The notes beneath the pieces are model-generated. The model had not been told where the DNA came from. It searched no databases and saw nothing but the letters and a program-made list of their open reading frames with translations. Shown here piece by piece: positions 10,901 through 27,000 of a stretch of 64,000 nt of DNA. The DNA is from Lepidurus packardi. Lineage: Eukaryota > Arthropoda > Branchiopoda > Notostraca > Triopsidae. Position 1 is the first letter of the stretch, and every line of letters begins with the position of its first letter. The translations under genes and the position numbers were made by a program. Location: the NCBI GenBank assembly GCA_023053545.1, contig JAKZAN010000005.1, forward strand, positions 620,001 through 684,000. The letters are read 5' to 3'.

Positions 10901-13590
10901 TGAATTAAGTCAGTAATTCATGAATTAAGTCAGAAATTCATGAATTAAGTCAGTAATTCATGATTTAAGTCAGTAATTCATGAATTATGTCAGTAATTCA
11001 TGACTTAAGTCAGTATTTCATGAATTAAGTCACTAATTCATGAATTAAGTTAGTAATTCAATAATTAAGTCAGAAATTCATGAATTAAGTCAGTTATTCA
11101 TGAATTAAGTCATTAATTCATGAATTAAGTCATTAATTCATGAATTAAGTCAGTAATTCATTAACTAAGTCAGTAATTCACTAATTAAGTCCTTAATAAA
11201 TTAATTAAGTCCATAATTCATGAACTAAGTCAGTAATTCATTAATTAAGTCAGTAATTCATTAATTAAGTCAGGAAATCATGAATTAAGTCAGTAATTCA
11301 TGAATTAAGTCAGTAATTCATATAATTAAGACAGTAATTCATGAATTAAGTCAGTAATTCATGAATTAAGTCAGTAATTCATTAATTCAGTCAGTAATTC
11401 ATGAATTAAGTCAGTAGTTCATTAATTTAGTCAGTAATGCATTAATTAAGTCAGTAATTCATGAATTAAGTCAGTAATTCATGAATTAAGTCAGTAATTC
11501 ATGAATTAAGTCAATATTTCATGAATTAAGTCAGTAATTCATGAATTAAGTTAGTAATTCATGAATTAAGTCAGTAATTCATGAATTAAGTCAGTAATTC
11601 ATGAATTAAGTCAGAAATTCATTAATTAAGTCAGTAATTCATGATTTAAGTAAATAATTCATGAATTAAGTCAGTAATTCATGAATTAAGTCAGTATTTC
11701 ATGAATTAAGTCACTAATTCATGAATTTAGTTAGTAATTCATTAATTAAGTCAGTAATTCATGAATTAAGTCAGTTATACATGAATTAAGTCAGTAATTC
11801 ATGAATTAAGTCAGTAATTCATGAATTAAGTCAGTAGTTCATTAACTAAGTCACTATTTCACTAATTAAGTCCGTAATTATTTAATTAAGTCCATAATTC
11901 AGGAACTAAGTCAGTAATTCATTAATTAAGTCAGTAATTCATGAATTAAGTCAGTAGTTCATTAATTTAGTCAGTAATTCATTAATTAAGTCAGTAATTC
12001 ATGAATTAAGTCAGTAATTCATGAATTAAGTCAGTAATTCATGAATTAAGTAAGTAATTCATGAATTAAGTCAGTAATTCATGAATTAAGTCAGTAATTC
12101 ATGAATTAAGTCAGTATTTCATGAATTAAGTCACTAATTCATGAATTAAGTTAGTAATTCATTAATTAAGTCAGCAATTCATGAATTAAGTCAGTAATTC
12201 ATAAATTAAGTCAGTAATTCATGATTTAAGTCAGTAATTCATGAATTAAGTCAGTAATACATGAATTAAGTCAGTATTTCATAAATTAAGTCACTAATTC
12301 ATGAATTAAGTTAGTAATTCATGAATTAAGTCAGTAATTCATGAATTAAGTCAGTAATTCATGAATTAAGTCAGTAATTCATGAATTAAGTCAGTAATTC
12401 ATGAAATAAGTCAGTAATTCATGAATTAAGTCACTAATTCATGAATTAAGTTAGTAATTCATTAATTAAGTCAGTAATTCATGAATTAAGTCAGTATATC
12501 ATGAATTAAGTCAGTAATTCATGAATTAAGTCAGTAATTCATGAACTAAGTCAGTATTTCATGAATTAAGTCACTAATTCATGAATTAAGTTAGTAATTC
12601 ATTAATTAAGTCAGTAATTCATGAATTAAGTCAGTAATTCATGAATTAAGTCAGTAATTCATTAACTAAGTCAGTATTTCACTAATTAAGTCCTTAATAA
12701 ATTAATTAAGTCCATAATTCATGAACTAAGTCACTAATTCATTAATTAAGTCAGTAATTCATTAATTAAGTCAGTAATTCATTAATTACGTCAGGAAATC
12801 ATGAATTAAGTCAGTAATTCATGAATTGAGTCAGTAATTCATATAGTTAAGTCAGTAATTCATGAATTATGTCAATAGTTAATTAATTTAGTTATTAATT
12901 CACTAATTAAGTCAGTAATTCATGAATTAAGTCAGTAATTCATGAATTAAGTCAGTAATTCATGAATTAAGTCAGTAATTCATGAATTAAGTCAGAAATT
13001 CATGATTTAAGTCAGTAATTCATGAATTAAGTCAGTAATTCATGAATTAAGTCAGTATTTCATGAATTAAGTCAGTAATTAATTAATTTAGTCAGTAATT
13101 CATTAATTAAGTCATAAGTAATTAGTTATTACAGTAATACAGGAATTAAGTCCCTAATTCATTAATTAAGTCAGTAATTCATGAATTAAGTCAGTAATTC
13201 ATGAATTAAGTCAGTAATTCACGAACTAAGTCAGTGTTTCACTAATTAAGTCCGTAATTAATTAATTAATTCCATAATTCATGAACTAAGTCAGTAATTC
13301 ATTAATGAAGTCAATAATTCATGAATTAAGTCAGGAAATCATGAATTAAGTCAGTAATTCATGAATTAAGTCAGTAATTCATGAATTAAGTCAGTAATTC
13401 ATGAATTAAGTCAGTAATTCATTAACTAAGTCAGTATTTCACTAATTAAGTCCTTAATAAATTAATTAAGTTCATAATTCATGAACTAAGTCAGTAATTC
13501 ATTAATTAAGTCAGTAATTCATTAATTAAGTCAGGAAATCATGAATTAAGTCAGTAATTCATGAATTAAGTCAGTAATTCATATAATTAA

Positions 13591-16500
13591 CACAGTAATT
13601 CATGAATTAAGTCAGTAATTCATATAGTTAAGTCAGTAATTCATGAATTATGTCAGTAGTTCATTAATTTAGTCATTAATTCACTAATTAAGTCAGTAAT
13701 TCATGAATTTAGTCAGTAATTCATGGATTAAGTCAGTAATTCATGAATTAAGTCAGTAATTCATGAATTAGGTCAGAAGTTCATGATTTAAGTCAGTAAT
13801 TCATGAATTAAGTCAGTAATACATGAATTAAGTCAGTATTTCATAAATTAAGTCACTAATTCATGAATTAAGTTAGTAATTCATGAATTAAGTCAGTAAT
13901 TCATGAATTAAGTCAGTAATTCATGAATTAAGTCAGTAATTCATGAATTAAGTCAGTAATTCATGAATTAAGTCAGTAATTCATGAATTAAGTCACTAAT
14001 TCATGAATTAAGTTAGTAATTCATTAATTAAGTCAATAATTCATGAATTAAGTCAGTATATCATGAATTAAGTCAGTAATTCATGAATTAAGTCAGTAAT
14101 TCATGAACTAAGTCAGTATTTCATGAATTAAGTCACTAATTCATGAATTAAGTTAGTAATTCATTAATTAAGTCAGTAATTCATGAATTAAGTCAGTAAT
14201 TCATGAATTAAGTCAGTAATTCATTAACTAAGTCAGTATTTCACTAATTAAGTCCTTAATAAATTAATTAAGTCCATAATTCATGAACTAAGTCACTAAT
14301 TCATTAATTAAGTCAGTAATTCATTAATTAAGTCAGTAATTCATTAATTACGTCAGGAAATCATGAATTAAGTCAGTAATTCATGAATTGAGTCAGTAAT
14401 TCATATAGTTAAGTCAGTAATTCATGAATTATGTCAATAGTTAATTAATTTAGTTATTAATTCACTAATTAAGTCAGTAATTCATGAATTAAGTCAGTAA
14501 TTCATGAATTAAGTCAGTAATTCATGAATTAAGTCAGTAATTCATGAATTAAGTCAGAAATTCATGATTTAAGTCAGTAATTCATGAATTAAGTCAGTAA
14601 TTCATGAATTAAGTCAGTATTTCATGAATTAAGTCAGTAATTAATTAATTTAGTCAGTAATTCATTAATTAAGTCATAAGTAATTAGTTATTACAGTAAT
14701 ACAGGAATTAAGTCCCTAATTCATTAATTAAGTCAGTAATTCATGAATTAAGTCAGTAATTCATGAATTAAGTCAGTAATTCACGAACTAAGTCAGTGTT
14801 TCACTAATTAAGTCCGTAATTAATTAATTAATTCCATAATTCATGAACTAAGTCAGTAATTCATTAATGAAGTCAATAATTCATGAATTAAGTCAGGAAA
14901 TCATGAATTAAGTCAGTAATTCATGAATTAAGTCAGTAATTCATGAATTAAGTCAGTAATTCATGAATTAAGTCAGTAATTCATTAACTAAGTCAGTATT
15001 TCACTAATTAAGTCCTTAATAAATTAATTAAGTTCATAATTCATGAACTAAGTCAGTAATTCATTAATTAAGTCAGTAATTCATTAATTAAGTCAGGAAA
15101 TCATGAATTAAGTCAGTAATTCATGAATTAAGTCAGTAATTCATATAATTAACACAGTAATTCATGAATTAAGTCAGTAATTCATATAGTTAAGTCAGTA
15201 ATTCATGAATTATGTCAGTAGTTCATTAATTTAGTCATTAATTCACTAATTAAGTCAGTAATTCATGAATTTAGTCAGTAATTCATGGATTAAGTCAGTA
15301 ATTCATGAATTAAGTCAGTAATTCATGAATTAGGTCAGAAGTTCATGATTTAAGTCAGTAATTCATGAATTAAGTCAGTAATACATGAATTAAGTCAGTA
15401 TTTCATAAATTAAGTCACTAATTCATGAATTAAGTTAGTAATTCATGAATTAAGTCAGTAATTCATGAATTAAGTCAGTAATTCATGAATTAAGTCAGTA
15501 ATTCATGAATTAAGTCAGTAATTCATGAATTAAGTCAGTAATTCATGAATTAAGTCACTAATTCATGAATTAAGTTAGTAATTCATTAATTAAGTCAATA
15601 ATTCATGAATTAAGTCAGTATATCATGAATTAAGTCAGTAATTCATGAATTAAGTCAGTAATTCATGAACTAAGTCAGTATTTCATGAATTAAGTCACTA
15701 ATTCATGAATTAAGTTAGTAATTCATTAATTAAGTCAGTAATTCATGAATTAAGTCAGTAATTCATGAATTAAGTCAGTAATTCATTAACTAAGTCAGTA
15801 TTTCACTAATTAAGTCCTTAATAAATTAATTAAGTCCATAATTCATGAACTAAGTCACTAATTCATTAATTAAGTCAGTAATTCATTAATTAAGTCAGGA
15901 AATCATGAATTAAGTCAGTAATTCATGAATTGAGTCAGTAATTCATATAGTTAAGTCAGTAATTCATGAATTATGTCAATAGTTAATTAATTTAGTCATT
16001 AATTCACTAATTAAGTCAGTAATTCATGAATTAAGTCAGTAATTCATGAATTAAGTCAGTAATTCATGAATTAAGTCAGTAATTCATGAATTAAGTCAGA
16101 AATTAATTAATTTAGTCAGTAATTCATTAATTAAGTCATAAGTAATTAGTTATTACAGTAATACAGGAATTAAGTCCCTAATTCATTAATTAAGTCAGTA
16201 ATTCATGAATTAAGTCAGTAATTCATGAATTAAGTCAGTAATTCACGAACTAAGTCAGTATTTCACTAATTAAGTCCGTAATTAATTAATTAAGTCCATA
16301 ATTGATGAACTAAGTCAGTAATTCATTAATGAAGTCAATAATTCATGAATTAAGTCAGGAAATCATGAATTAAGTCAGTAATTCATGAATTAAGTCAGTA
16401 ATTCATGAATTAAGTCATGCAGTAATTCATTAACTAAGTCAGTATTTCACTAATTAAGTCCTTAATAAATTAATTAAGTCCATAATTCATGAACTAAGTC

Positions 16501-19160
16501 AGTAATTCATTAATTATGTCAGTAGTTCATTAATTTAGTCATTAATTCACTAATTAAGTCAGTAATTCATGAATTTAGTCAGTAATTCATGAATTAAGTC
16601 AGTAATTCATGAATTAAGTCAGTAATTCATGAATTAGGTCAGAAGTTCATGATTTAAGTCAGTAATTCATGAATTAAGTCAGTAATACATTAATTAAGTC
16701 AGTATTTCATAAATTAAGTCACTAATTCATGAATTAAGTTAGTAATTCATGAATTAAGTCAGTAATTCATGAATTAAGTCAGTAATTCATGAATTAAGTC
16801 AGTAATTCATGAATTAAGTCAGTAATTCATGAATTAAGTCAGTAATTCATGAATTAAGTCAGTAATTCATGAATTAAGTCACTAATTCATGAATTAAGTT
16901 AGTAATTCATTAATTAAGTCAGTAATTCATTAACTAAGTCAGTATTTCACTAATTAAGTCCTTAATAAATTAATTAAGTCCATAATTCATGAACTAAGTC
17001 ACTAATTCATTAATTAAGTCAGTAATTCATTAATTAAGTCAGGAAATCATGAATTAAGTCAGTAATTCATGAATTGAGTCAGTAATTCATATAGTTAAGT
17101 CAGTAATTCATTAATTATGTCAGTAGTTCATTAATTTAGTCATTAATTCACTAATTAAGTCAGTAATTCATGAATTTAGTCAGTAATTCATGAATTAAGT
17201 CAGTAATTCATGAATTAAGTCAGTAATTCATGAATTAGGTCAGAAGTTCATGATTTAAGTCAGTAATTCATGAATTAAGTCAGTAATACATGAATTAAGT
17301 CAGTATTTCATAAATTAAGTCACTAATTCATGAATTAAGTTAGTAATTCATGAATTAAGTCAGTAATTCATGAATTAAGTCAGTAATTCATGAATTAAGT
17401 CAGTAATTCATGAATTAAGTCAGTAATTCATGAATTAAGTCAGTAATTCATGAATTAAGTCAGTAATTCATGAATTAAGTCACTAATTCATGAATTAAGT
17501 TAGTAATTCATTAATTAAGTCAGTAATTCATGAATTAAGTCAGTATATCATGAATTAAGTCAGTAATTCATGAATTAAGTCAGTAATTCATGAACTAAGT
17601 CAGTATTTCATGAATTAAGTCACTAATTCATGAATTAAGTTAGTAATTCATTAATTAAGTCAGTAATTCATGAATTAAGTCAGTAATTCATGAATTAAGT
17701 CAGTAGTTCATTAACTAAGTCAGTATTTCACTAATTAAGTCCTTAATAAATTAATTAAGTTCATAATTCATGAACTAAGTCAGTAATTCATTAATTAAGT
17801 CAGTAATTCATTAATTAAGTCAGGAAATCATGAATTAAGTCAGTAATTCATGAATTAAGTCAGTAATTCATATAATTAACACAGTAATTCATGAATTAAG
17901 TCAGTAATTCATATAGTTAAGTCAGTAATTCATGAATTATGTCAGTAGTTCATTAATTTAGTCATTAATTCACTAATTAAGTCAGTAATTCATGAATTTA
18001 GTCAGTAATTCATGGATTAAGTCAGTAATTCATGAATTAAGTCAGTAATTCATGAATTAGGTCAGAAGTTCATGATTTAAGTCAGTAATTCATGAATTAA
18101 GTCAGTAATACATGAATTAAGTCAGTATTTCATAAATTAAGTCACTAATTCATGAATTAAGTTAGTAATTCATGAATTAAGTCAGTAATTCATGAATTAA
18201 GTCAGTAATTCATGAATTAAGTCAGTAATTCATGAATTAAGTCAGTAATTCATGAATTAAGTCAGTAATTCATGAATTAAGTCACTAATTCATGAATTAA
18301 GTTAGTAATTCATTAATTAAGTCAATAATTCATGAATTAAGTCAGTATATCATGAATTAAGTCAGTAATTCATGAATTAAGTCAGTAATTCATGAACTAA
18401 GTCAGTATTTCATGAATTAAGTCACTAATTCATGAATTAAGTTAGTAATTCATTAATTAAGTCAGTAATTCATGAATTAAGTCAGTAATTCATGAATTAA
18501 GTCAGTAATTCATTAACTAAGTCAGTATTTCACTAATTAAGTCCTTAATAAATTAATTAAGTCCATAATTCATGAACTAAGTCACTAATTCATTAATTAA
18601 GTCAGTAATTCATTAATTAAGTCAGGAAATCATGAATTAAGTCAGTAATTCATGAATTGAGTCAGTAATTCATATAGTTAAGTCAGTAATTCATGAATTA
18701 TGTCAATAGTTAATTAATTTAGTCATTAATTCACTAATTAAGTCAGTAATTCATGAATTAAGTCAGTAATTCATGAATTAAGTCAGTAATTCATGAATTA
18801 AGTCAGTAATTCATGAATTAAGTCAGAAATTAATTAATTTAGTCAGTAATTCATTAATTAAGTCATAAGTAATTAGTTATTACAGTAATACAGGAATTAA
18901 GTCCCTAATTCATTAATTAAGTCAGTAATTCATGAATTAAGTCAGTAATTCATGAATTAAGTCAGTAATTCACGAACTAAGTCAGTATTTCACTAATTAA
19001 GTCCGTAATTAATTAATTAAGTCCATAATTGATGAACTAAGTCAGTAATTCATTAATGAAGTCAATAATTCATGAATTAAGTCAGGAAATCATGAATTAA
19101 GTCAGTAATTCATGAATTAAGTCAGTAATTCATGAATTAAGTCATGCAGTAATTCATTAA
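13591..19160. repeat. Higher-order repeats of satellite B (offsets 1562 and 2727 bp)
   Basis: The rare variant ATATAATTAACACAGTAATT places its CACAG at 13591, 15153 and 17880, giving offsets of 1562 and 2727 bp. A second rare variant, AAGTCATGCAGTAATTC, occurs at 16416, 19143 and 21208, giving offsets of 2727 and 2065 bp. The same 2727-bp offset from two independent markers shows a duplicated block of about 136 monomers. The surrounding variant order matches by eye over long stretches. Confidence 0.8.
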
Positions 19161-22100
19161 CTAAGTCAGTATTTCACTAATTAAGTCCTTAATAAATTAA
19201 TTAAGTCCATAATTCATGAACTAAGTCAGTAATTCATTAATTATGTCAGTAGTTCATTAATTTAGTCATTAATTCACTAATTAAGTCAGTAATTCATGAA
19301 TTTAGTCAGTAATTCATGAATTAAGTCAGTAATTCATGAATTAAGTCAGTAATTCATGAATTAGGTCAGAAGTTCATGATTTAAGTCAGTAATTCATGAA
19401 TTAAGTCAGTAATACATGAATTAAGTCAGTATTTCATAAATTAAGTCACTAATTCATGAATTAAGTTAGTAATTCATGAATTAAGTCAGTAATTCATGAA
19501 TTAAGTCAGTAATTCATGAATTAAGTCAGTAATTCATGAATTAAGTCAGTAATTCATGAATTAAGTCAGTAATTCATGAATTAAGTCAGTAATTCATGAA
19601 TTAAGTCACTAATTCATGAATTAAGTTAGTAATTCATTAATTAAGTCAGTAATTCATGAATTAAGTCAGTATATCATGAATTAAGTCAGTAATTCATGAA
19701 TTAAGTCAGTAATTCATGAACTAAGTCAGTATTTCATGAATTAAGTCACTAATTCATGAATTAAGTTAGTAATTCATTAATTAAGTCAGTAATTCATGAA
19801 TTAAGTCAGTAATTCATGAATTAAGTCAGTAATTCATTAACTAAGTCAGTATTTCACTAATTAAGTCCTTAATAAATTAATTAAGTCCATAATTCATGAA
19901 CTAAGTCACTAATTCATTAATTAAGTCAGTAATTCATTAATTAAGTCAGGAAATCATGAATTAAGTCAGTAGTTCATGAATTGAGTCAGTAATTCATATA
20001 GTTAAGTCAGTAATTCATGAATTATGTCAATAGTTAATTAATTTAGTCATTAATTCACTAATTAAGTCAGTAATTCATGAATTAAGTCAGTAATTCATGA
20101 ATTAAGTCAGTAATTCATGAATTAAGTCAGTAATTCATGAATTAAGTCAGAAATTCATGATTTAAGTCAGTAATTCATGAATTAAGTCAGTAATTCATGA
20201 ATTAAGTCAGTATTTCATGAATTAAGTCAGTAATTAACTAATTTAGTCAGTAGTTCATTAATTAAGTCAGTAACTCATGAATTATGTCAGTAATTCATGA
20301 ATTATGTCAGTAATTCATGAATTAAGTCAGTAATTCATGAATTAAGTCACTAATTCATGAATTAAGTTAGTAATTCATTAATTAAGTCAATAATTCATGA
20401 ATTAAGTCAGTATATCATGAATTAAGTCAGTAATTCATGAATTAAGTCAGTAATTCATGAACTAAGTCAGTATTTCATGAATTAAGTCACTAATTCATGA
20501 ATTAAGTTAGTAATTCATTAATTAAGTCAGTAATTCATGAATTAAGTCAGTAATTCATGAATTAAGTCAGTAATTCATTAACTAAGTCAGTATTTCACTA
20601 ATTAAGTCCTTAATAAATTAATTAAGTCCATAATTCATGAACTAAGTCACTAATTCATTAATTAAGTCAGTAATTCATTAATTAAGTCAGGAAATCATGA
20701 ATTAAGTCAGTAATTCATGAATTGAGTCAGTAATTCATATAGTTAAGTCAGTAATTCATGAATTATGTCAATAGTTAATTAATTTAGTCATTAATTCACT
20801 AATTAAGTCAGTAATTCATGAATTAAGTCAGTAATTCATGAATTAAGTCAGTAATTCATGAATTAAGTCAGTAATTCATGAATTAAGTCAGAAATTAATT
20901 AATTTAGTCAGTAATTCATTAATTAAGTCATAAGTAATTAGTTATTACAGTAATACAGGAATTAAGTCCCTAATTCATTAATTAAGTCAGTAATTCATGA
21001 ATTAAGTCAGTAATTCATGAATTAAGTCAGTAATTCACGAACTAAGTCAGTATTTCACTAATTAAGTCCGTAATTAATTAATTAAGTCCATAATTGATGA
21101 ACTAAGTCAGTAATTCATTAATGAAGTCAATAATTCATGAATTAAGTCAGGAAATCATGAATTAAGTCAGTAATTCATGAATTAAGTCAGTAATTCATGA
21201 ATTAAGTCATGCAGTAATTCATTAACTAAGTCAGTATTTCACTAATTAAGTCCTTAATAAATTAATTAAGTCCATAATTCATGAACTAAGTCAGTAATTC
21301 ATTAATTATGTCAGTAGTTCATTAATTTAGTCATTAATTCACTAATTAAGTCAGTAATTCATGAATTTAGTCAGTAATTCATGAATTAAGTCAGTAATTC
21401 ATGAATTAAGTCAGTAATTCATGAATTAGGTCAGAAGTTCATGATTTAAGTCAGTAATTCATGAATTAAGTCAGTAATACATGAATTAAGTCAGTATTTC
21501 ATAAATTAAGTCACTAATTCATGAATTAAGTTAGTAATTCATGAATTAAGTCAGTAATTCATGAATTAAGTCAGTAATTCATGAATTAAGTCAGTAATTC
21601 ATGAATTAAGTCAGTAATTCATGAATTAAGTCAGTAATTCATGAATTAAGTCACTAATTCATGAATTAAGTTAGTAATTCATTAATTAAGTCAGTAATTC
21701 ATGAATTAAGTCAGTATATCATGAATTAAGTCAGTAATTCATGAATTAAGTCAGTAATTCATGAACTAAGTCAGTATTTCATGAATTAAGTCACTAATTC
21801 ATGAATTAAGTTAGTAATTCATTAATTAAGTCAGTAATTCATGAATTAAGTCAGTAATTCATGAATTAAGTCAGTAATTCATTAACTAAGTCAGTATTTC
21901 ACTAATTAAGTCCTTAATAAATTAATTAAGTCCATAATTCATGAACTAAGTCACTAATTCATTAATTAAGTCAGTAATTCATTAATTAAGTCAGGAAATC
22001 ATGAATTAAGTCAGTAATTCATGAATTGAGTCAGTAATTCATATAGTTAAGTCAGTAATTCATGAATTATGTCAATAGTTAATTAATTTAGTCATTAATT

Positions 22101-24034
22101 CACTAATTAAGTCAGTAATTCATGAATTAAGTCAGTAATTCATGAATTAAGTCAGTAATTCATGAATTAAGTCAGTAATTCATGAATTAAGTCAGAAATT
22201 CATGATTTAAGTCAGTAATTCATGAATTAAGTCAGTAATTCATGAATTAAGTCAGTATTTCATGAATTAAGTCAGTAATTAACTAATTTAGTCAGTAGTT
22301 CATTAATTAAGTCAGTAACTCATGAATTATGTCAGTAATTCATGAATTATGTCAGTAATTCATGAATTAAGTCAGTAATTCATGAATTAAGTCCTGTAAT
22401 TCATATAGTTAAGTCAGTAATTCATGAATTATGTCAGTAGTTCATTAATTTAGTCATTAATTCACTAATTAAGTCAGTAATTCATGAATTTAGTCAGTAA
22501 TTCATGAATTAAGTCAGTAATTCATGAATTAAGTCAGTAATTCATGAATTAAGTCAGTAATTCATGAATTAAGTCAGTAATTCATGAATTAAGTCAGTGA
22601 TTCATTAACTAAGTCAGTATTTCACTAATTAAGTCCTTAATAAATTAATTAAGTCCATAATTCATGAACTAAGTCACTAATTCATTAATTAAGTCAGTAA
22701 TTCATTAATTAAGTCAGGAAATCATGAATTAAGTCAGTAATTCATGAATTGAGTCAGTAATTCATATAGTTAAGTCAGTAATTCATGAATTATGTCAATA
22801 GTTAATTAATTTAGTCATTAATTCACTAATTAAGTCAGTAATTCATGAATTAAGTCAGTAATTCATGAATTAAGTCAGTAATTCATGAATTAAGTCAGTA
22901 ATTCATGAATTAAGTCAGAAATTCATGATTTAAGTCAGTAATTCATGAATTAAGTCAGTAATTCATGAATTAAGTCAGTATTTCATGAATTAAGTCAGTA
23001 ATTAACTAATTTAGTCAGTAGTTCATTAATTAAGTCAGTAACTCATGAATTATGTCAGTAATTCATGAATTATGTCAGTAATTCATGAATTAAGTCAGTA
23101 ATTCATGAATTAAGTCCTGTAATTCATATAGTTAAGTCAGTAATTCATGAATTATGTCAGTAGTTCATTAATTTAGTCATTAATTCACTAATTAAGTCAG
23201 TAATTCATGAATTTAGTCAGTAATTCATGAATTAAGTCAGTAATTCATGAATTAAGTCAGTAATTCATGAATTAAGTCAGTAATTCATGAATTAAGTCAG
23301 AAATTCATGATTTAAGTCAGTAATTCATGAATTAAGTCAGTAATTCATGAATTAAGTCAGTATTTCATGAATTAAGTCAGTATTTAATTAATTTAGTCAG
23401 TAATTCATTAATTAAGTCATAAGTCATTAGTTATTACAGTAATTCAGGAATTAAGTCCCTAATTCATTAATTAAGTCAGTAGTTCATTAATTTAGTCAGT
23501 AATTCATGAATTAAGTCAGAAAATCATCAATTAAGTCAGTAAATATTTAATTAAGTCAGTAAATATTTAATTAAGTCAGTTACTCATGAATTAAGTCATT
23601 AATTATTTAATTAAGTCTATAATTCATGAACTAAGTCAGTAATTCATGAACTAACTCAGTAATTCATTAATTAAGTCAGTAATTCATGAATTAAGTAAGT
23701 AGTTCATTAATTTAGTCAGTAATTCATGAACTAAGTCACTATTTCACTAATTAAGTCCGTAATTATTTAATTAAGTCCATAATTCATGAACTAAGTCAGT
23801 AATTCATTAATTAAGTCAGTAATTCATGAATTAAGTCAGTAGTTCATTAATTTAGTCAGTAATTCATTAATTAAGTCAGTAATTCATGAATTAAGTCAGT
23901 AATTCATGAATTAAGTCAGTAATTCATGAATTAAGTAAGTAATTCATGAATTAAGTCAGTAATTCATGAATTAAGTCAGTATTTCATGAATTAAGTCACT
24001 AATTCATGAATTAAGTTAGTAATTCATTAATTAA

Positions 24035-27000
24035 GTCAGCAATTCATGAATTAAGTCAGTAATTCATGAATTAAGTCAGTAATTCATAAATTAAGTCAGT
24101 AATTCATGATTTAAGTCAGTAATTCATGAATTAAGTCAGTAATTCATGAATTAAGTCAGTATTTCATAAATTAAGTCACTAATTCATGAATTAAGTTAGT
24201 AATTCATGAATTAAGTCAGTAATTCATGAATTAAGTCAGTAATTCATGAATTAAGTCAGTAATTCATGAATTAAGTCAGTAATTCATTAACTAAGTCAGT
24301 ATTTCACTAATTAAGTCCTTAATAAATTAATTAAGTCCATAATTCATGAACTAAGTCACTAATTCATTAATTAAGTCAGTAATTCATTAATTAAGTCAGG
24401 AAATCATGAATTAAGTCAGTAATTCATGAATTAAGTCAGAAATTCATGAATTAAGTCAGTAATTCATGATTTAAGTCAGTAATTCATGAATTATGTCAGT
24501 AATTCATGACTTAAGTCAGTATTTCATGAATTAAGTCACTAATTCATGAATTAAGTTAGTAATTCAATAATTAAGTCAGAAATTCATGAATTAAGTCAGT
24601 TATTCATGAATTAAGTCATTAATTCATGAATTAAGTCATTAATTCATGAATTAAGTCAGTAATTCATTAACTAAGTCAGTAATTCACTAATTAAGTCCTT
24701 AATAAATTAATTAAGTCCATAATTCATGAACTAAGTCAGTAATTCATTAATTAAGTCAGTAATTCATTAATTAAGTCAGGAAATCATGAATTAAGTCAGT
24801 AATTCATGAATTAAGTCAGTAATTCATATAATTAAGACAGTAATTCATGAATTAAGTCAGTAATTCATGAATTAAGTCAGTAATTCATTAATTCAGTCAG
24901 TAATTCATGAATTAAGTCACTAATTCATGAATTAAGTTAGTAATTCATTAATTAAGTCAGTAATTCATGAATTAAGTCAGTATATCATGAATTAAGTCAG
25001 TAATTCATGAATTAAGTCAGTAATTCATGAACTAAGTCAGTATTTCATGAATTAAGTCACTAATTCATGAATTAAGTTAGTAATTCATTAATTAAGTCAG
25101 TAATTCATGAATTAAGTCAGAAATTCATGAATTAAGTCAGTAATTCATGATTTAAGTAAATAATTCATGAATTAAGTCAGTAATTCATGAATTAAGTCAG
25201 TATTTCATGAATTAAGTCACTAATTCATGAATTTAGTTAGTAATTCATTAATTAAGTCAGTAATTCATGAATTAAGTCAGTTATTCATGAATTAAGTCAG
25301 TAATTCATGAATTAAGTCAGTAATTCATGAATTAAGTCAGTAGTTCATTAACTAAGTCAGTATTTCACTAATTAAGTCCGTAATTAATTAATTAAGTCCA
25401 TAATTCATGAACTAAGTCAGTAATTCATTAATGAAGTCAATAATTCATGAATTAAGTCAGGAAATCATGAATTAAGTCAGTAATTCATGAATTATGTCAG
25501 TAGTTCATTAATTAAGTCAGTAATTCATGAATTAAGTCAGTAGTTAATTAATTTAGTCAGTAATTCATGAATTAAGTCAGTAATTCATGAATTAGGTCAG
25601 TAATTCATTAATTAAGTCAGTAATTCATTAATTAAGTCAGGAAATCATGAATTAAGTCAGTAATTCATGAATTAAGTCAGTAATTCATATAATTAAGACA
25701 GTAATTCATGAATTAAGTCAGTAATTCATGAATTAAGTCAGTAATTCATATAGTTAAGTCAGTAATTCATGAATTATGTCAGTAGTTCATTAATTTAGTC
25801 ATTAATTCACTAATTAAGTCAGTAATTCATGAATTAAGTCAGTAATTTATGAATTAAGTCAGTAATTCATGAATTAAGTCAGTAATTCGTGAATTAAGTC
25901 AGAAATTCATGATTTAAGTCAGAAATTCATGAATTAAGTCAGTAATTCATGAATTAAGTCAGTATTTCATGAATTAATTCAGTAATTAATTAATTTAGTC
26001 AGTAATTCATTAATTAAGTCATAAGTCATTAGTTATTACAGTAATTCAGGAATTAAGTACCTAATTCATTAATTAAGTCAGTAGTTCATTAATTTAGTCA
26101 GTAATTCATGAATTAAGTCAGAAAATCATCAATTAAGTCAGTAAATATTTAATTAAGTCAGTAAATATTTAATTAAGTCAGTTATTCATGAATTAAGTCA
26201 TTAATTATTTAATTAAGTCTATAATTCATGAACTAAGTCAGTAATTCATGAACTAACTCAGTAATTCATTAATTAAGTCAGTAATTCATGAATTAAGTCA
26301 GTAGTTCATTAATTTAGTCAGTAATTCATGAACTAAGTCACTATTTCACTAATTAAGTCCGTAATTATTTAATTAAGTCCATAATTCATGAACTAAGTCA
26401 GTAATTCATTAATTAAGTCAGTAATTCATGAATTAAGTCAGTAGTTCATTAATTTAGTCAGTAATTCATTAATTAAGTCAGTAATTCATGAATTAAGTCA
26501 GTAATTCATGAATTAAGTCAGTAATTCATGAATTAAGTCAGTAATTCATGAATTAAGTAAGTAATTCATGAATTAAGTCAGTAATTCATGAATTAAGTCA
26601 GTATTTCATGAATTAAGTCACTAATTCATGAATTAAGTTAGTAATTCATTAATTAAGTCAGCAATTCATGAATTAAGTCAGTAATTCATGAATTAAGTCA
26701 GTAATTCATAAATTAAGTCAGTAATTCATGATTTAAGTCAGTAATTCATGAATTAAGTCAGTAATACATGAANNNNNNNNNNNNNNNNNNNNNNNNNNNN
26801 NNNNNNNNNNNNNNNNNNNNNNNNNNNNNNNNNNNNNNNNNNNNNNNNNNNNNNNNNNNNNNNNNNNNNNNNCAGTCAGTATTTCATGAATTAAGTCACT
26901 AATTCATGAATTAAGTTAGTAATTCATTAATTAAGTCAGCAATTCATGAATTAAGTCAGTAATTCATGAATTAAGTCAGTAATTCATAAATTAAGTCAGT

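Noticed and set aside
12820..22770. Recurrent TGAGTCAGT (AP-1-like) in satellite B variants
   Set aside because: It is a single-base variant of the monomer copied within higher-order repeats, so its recurrence needs no regulatory explanation.
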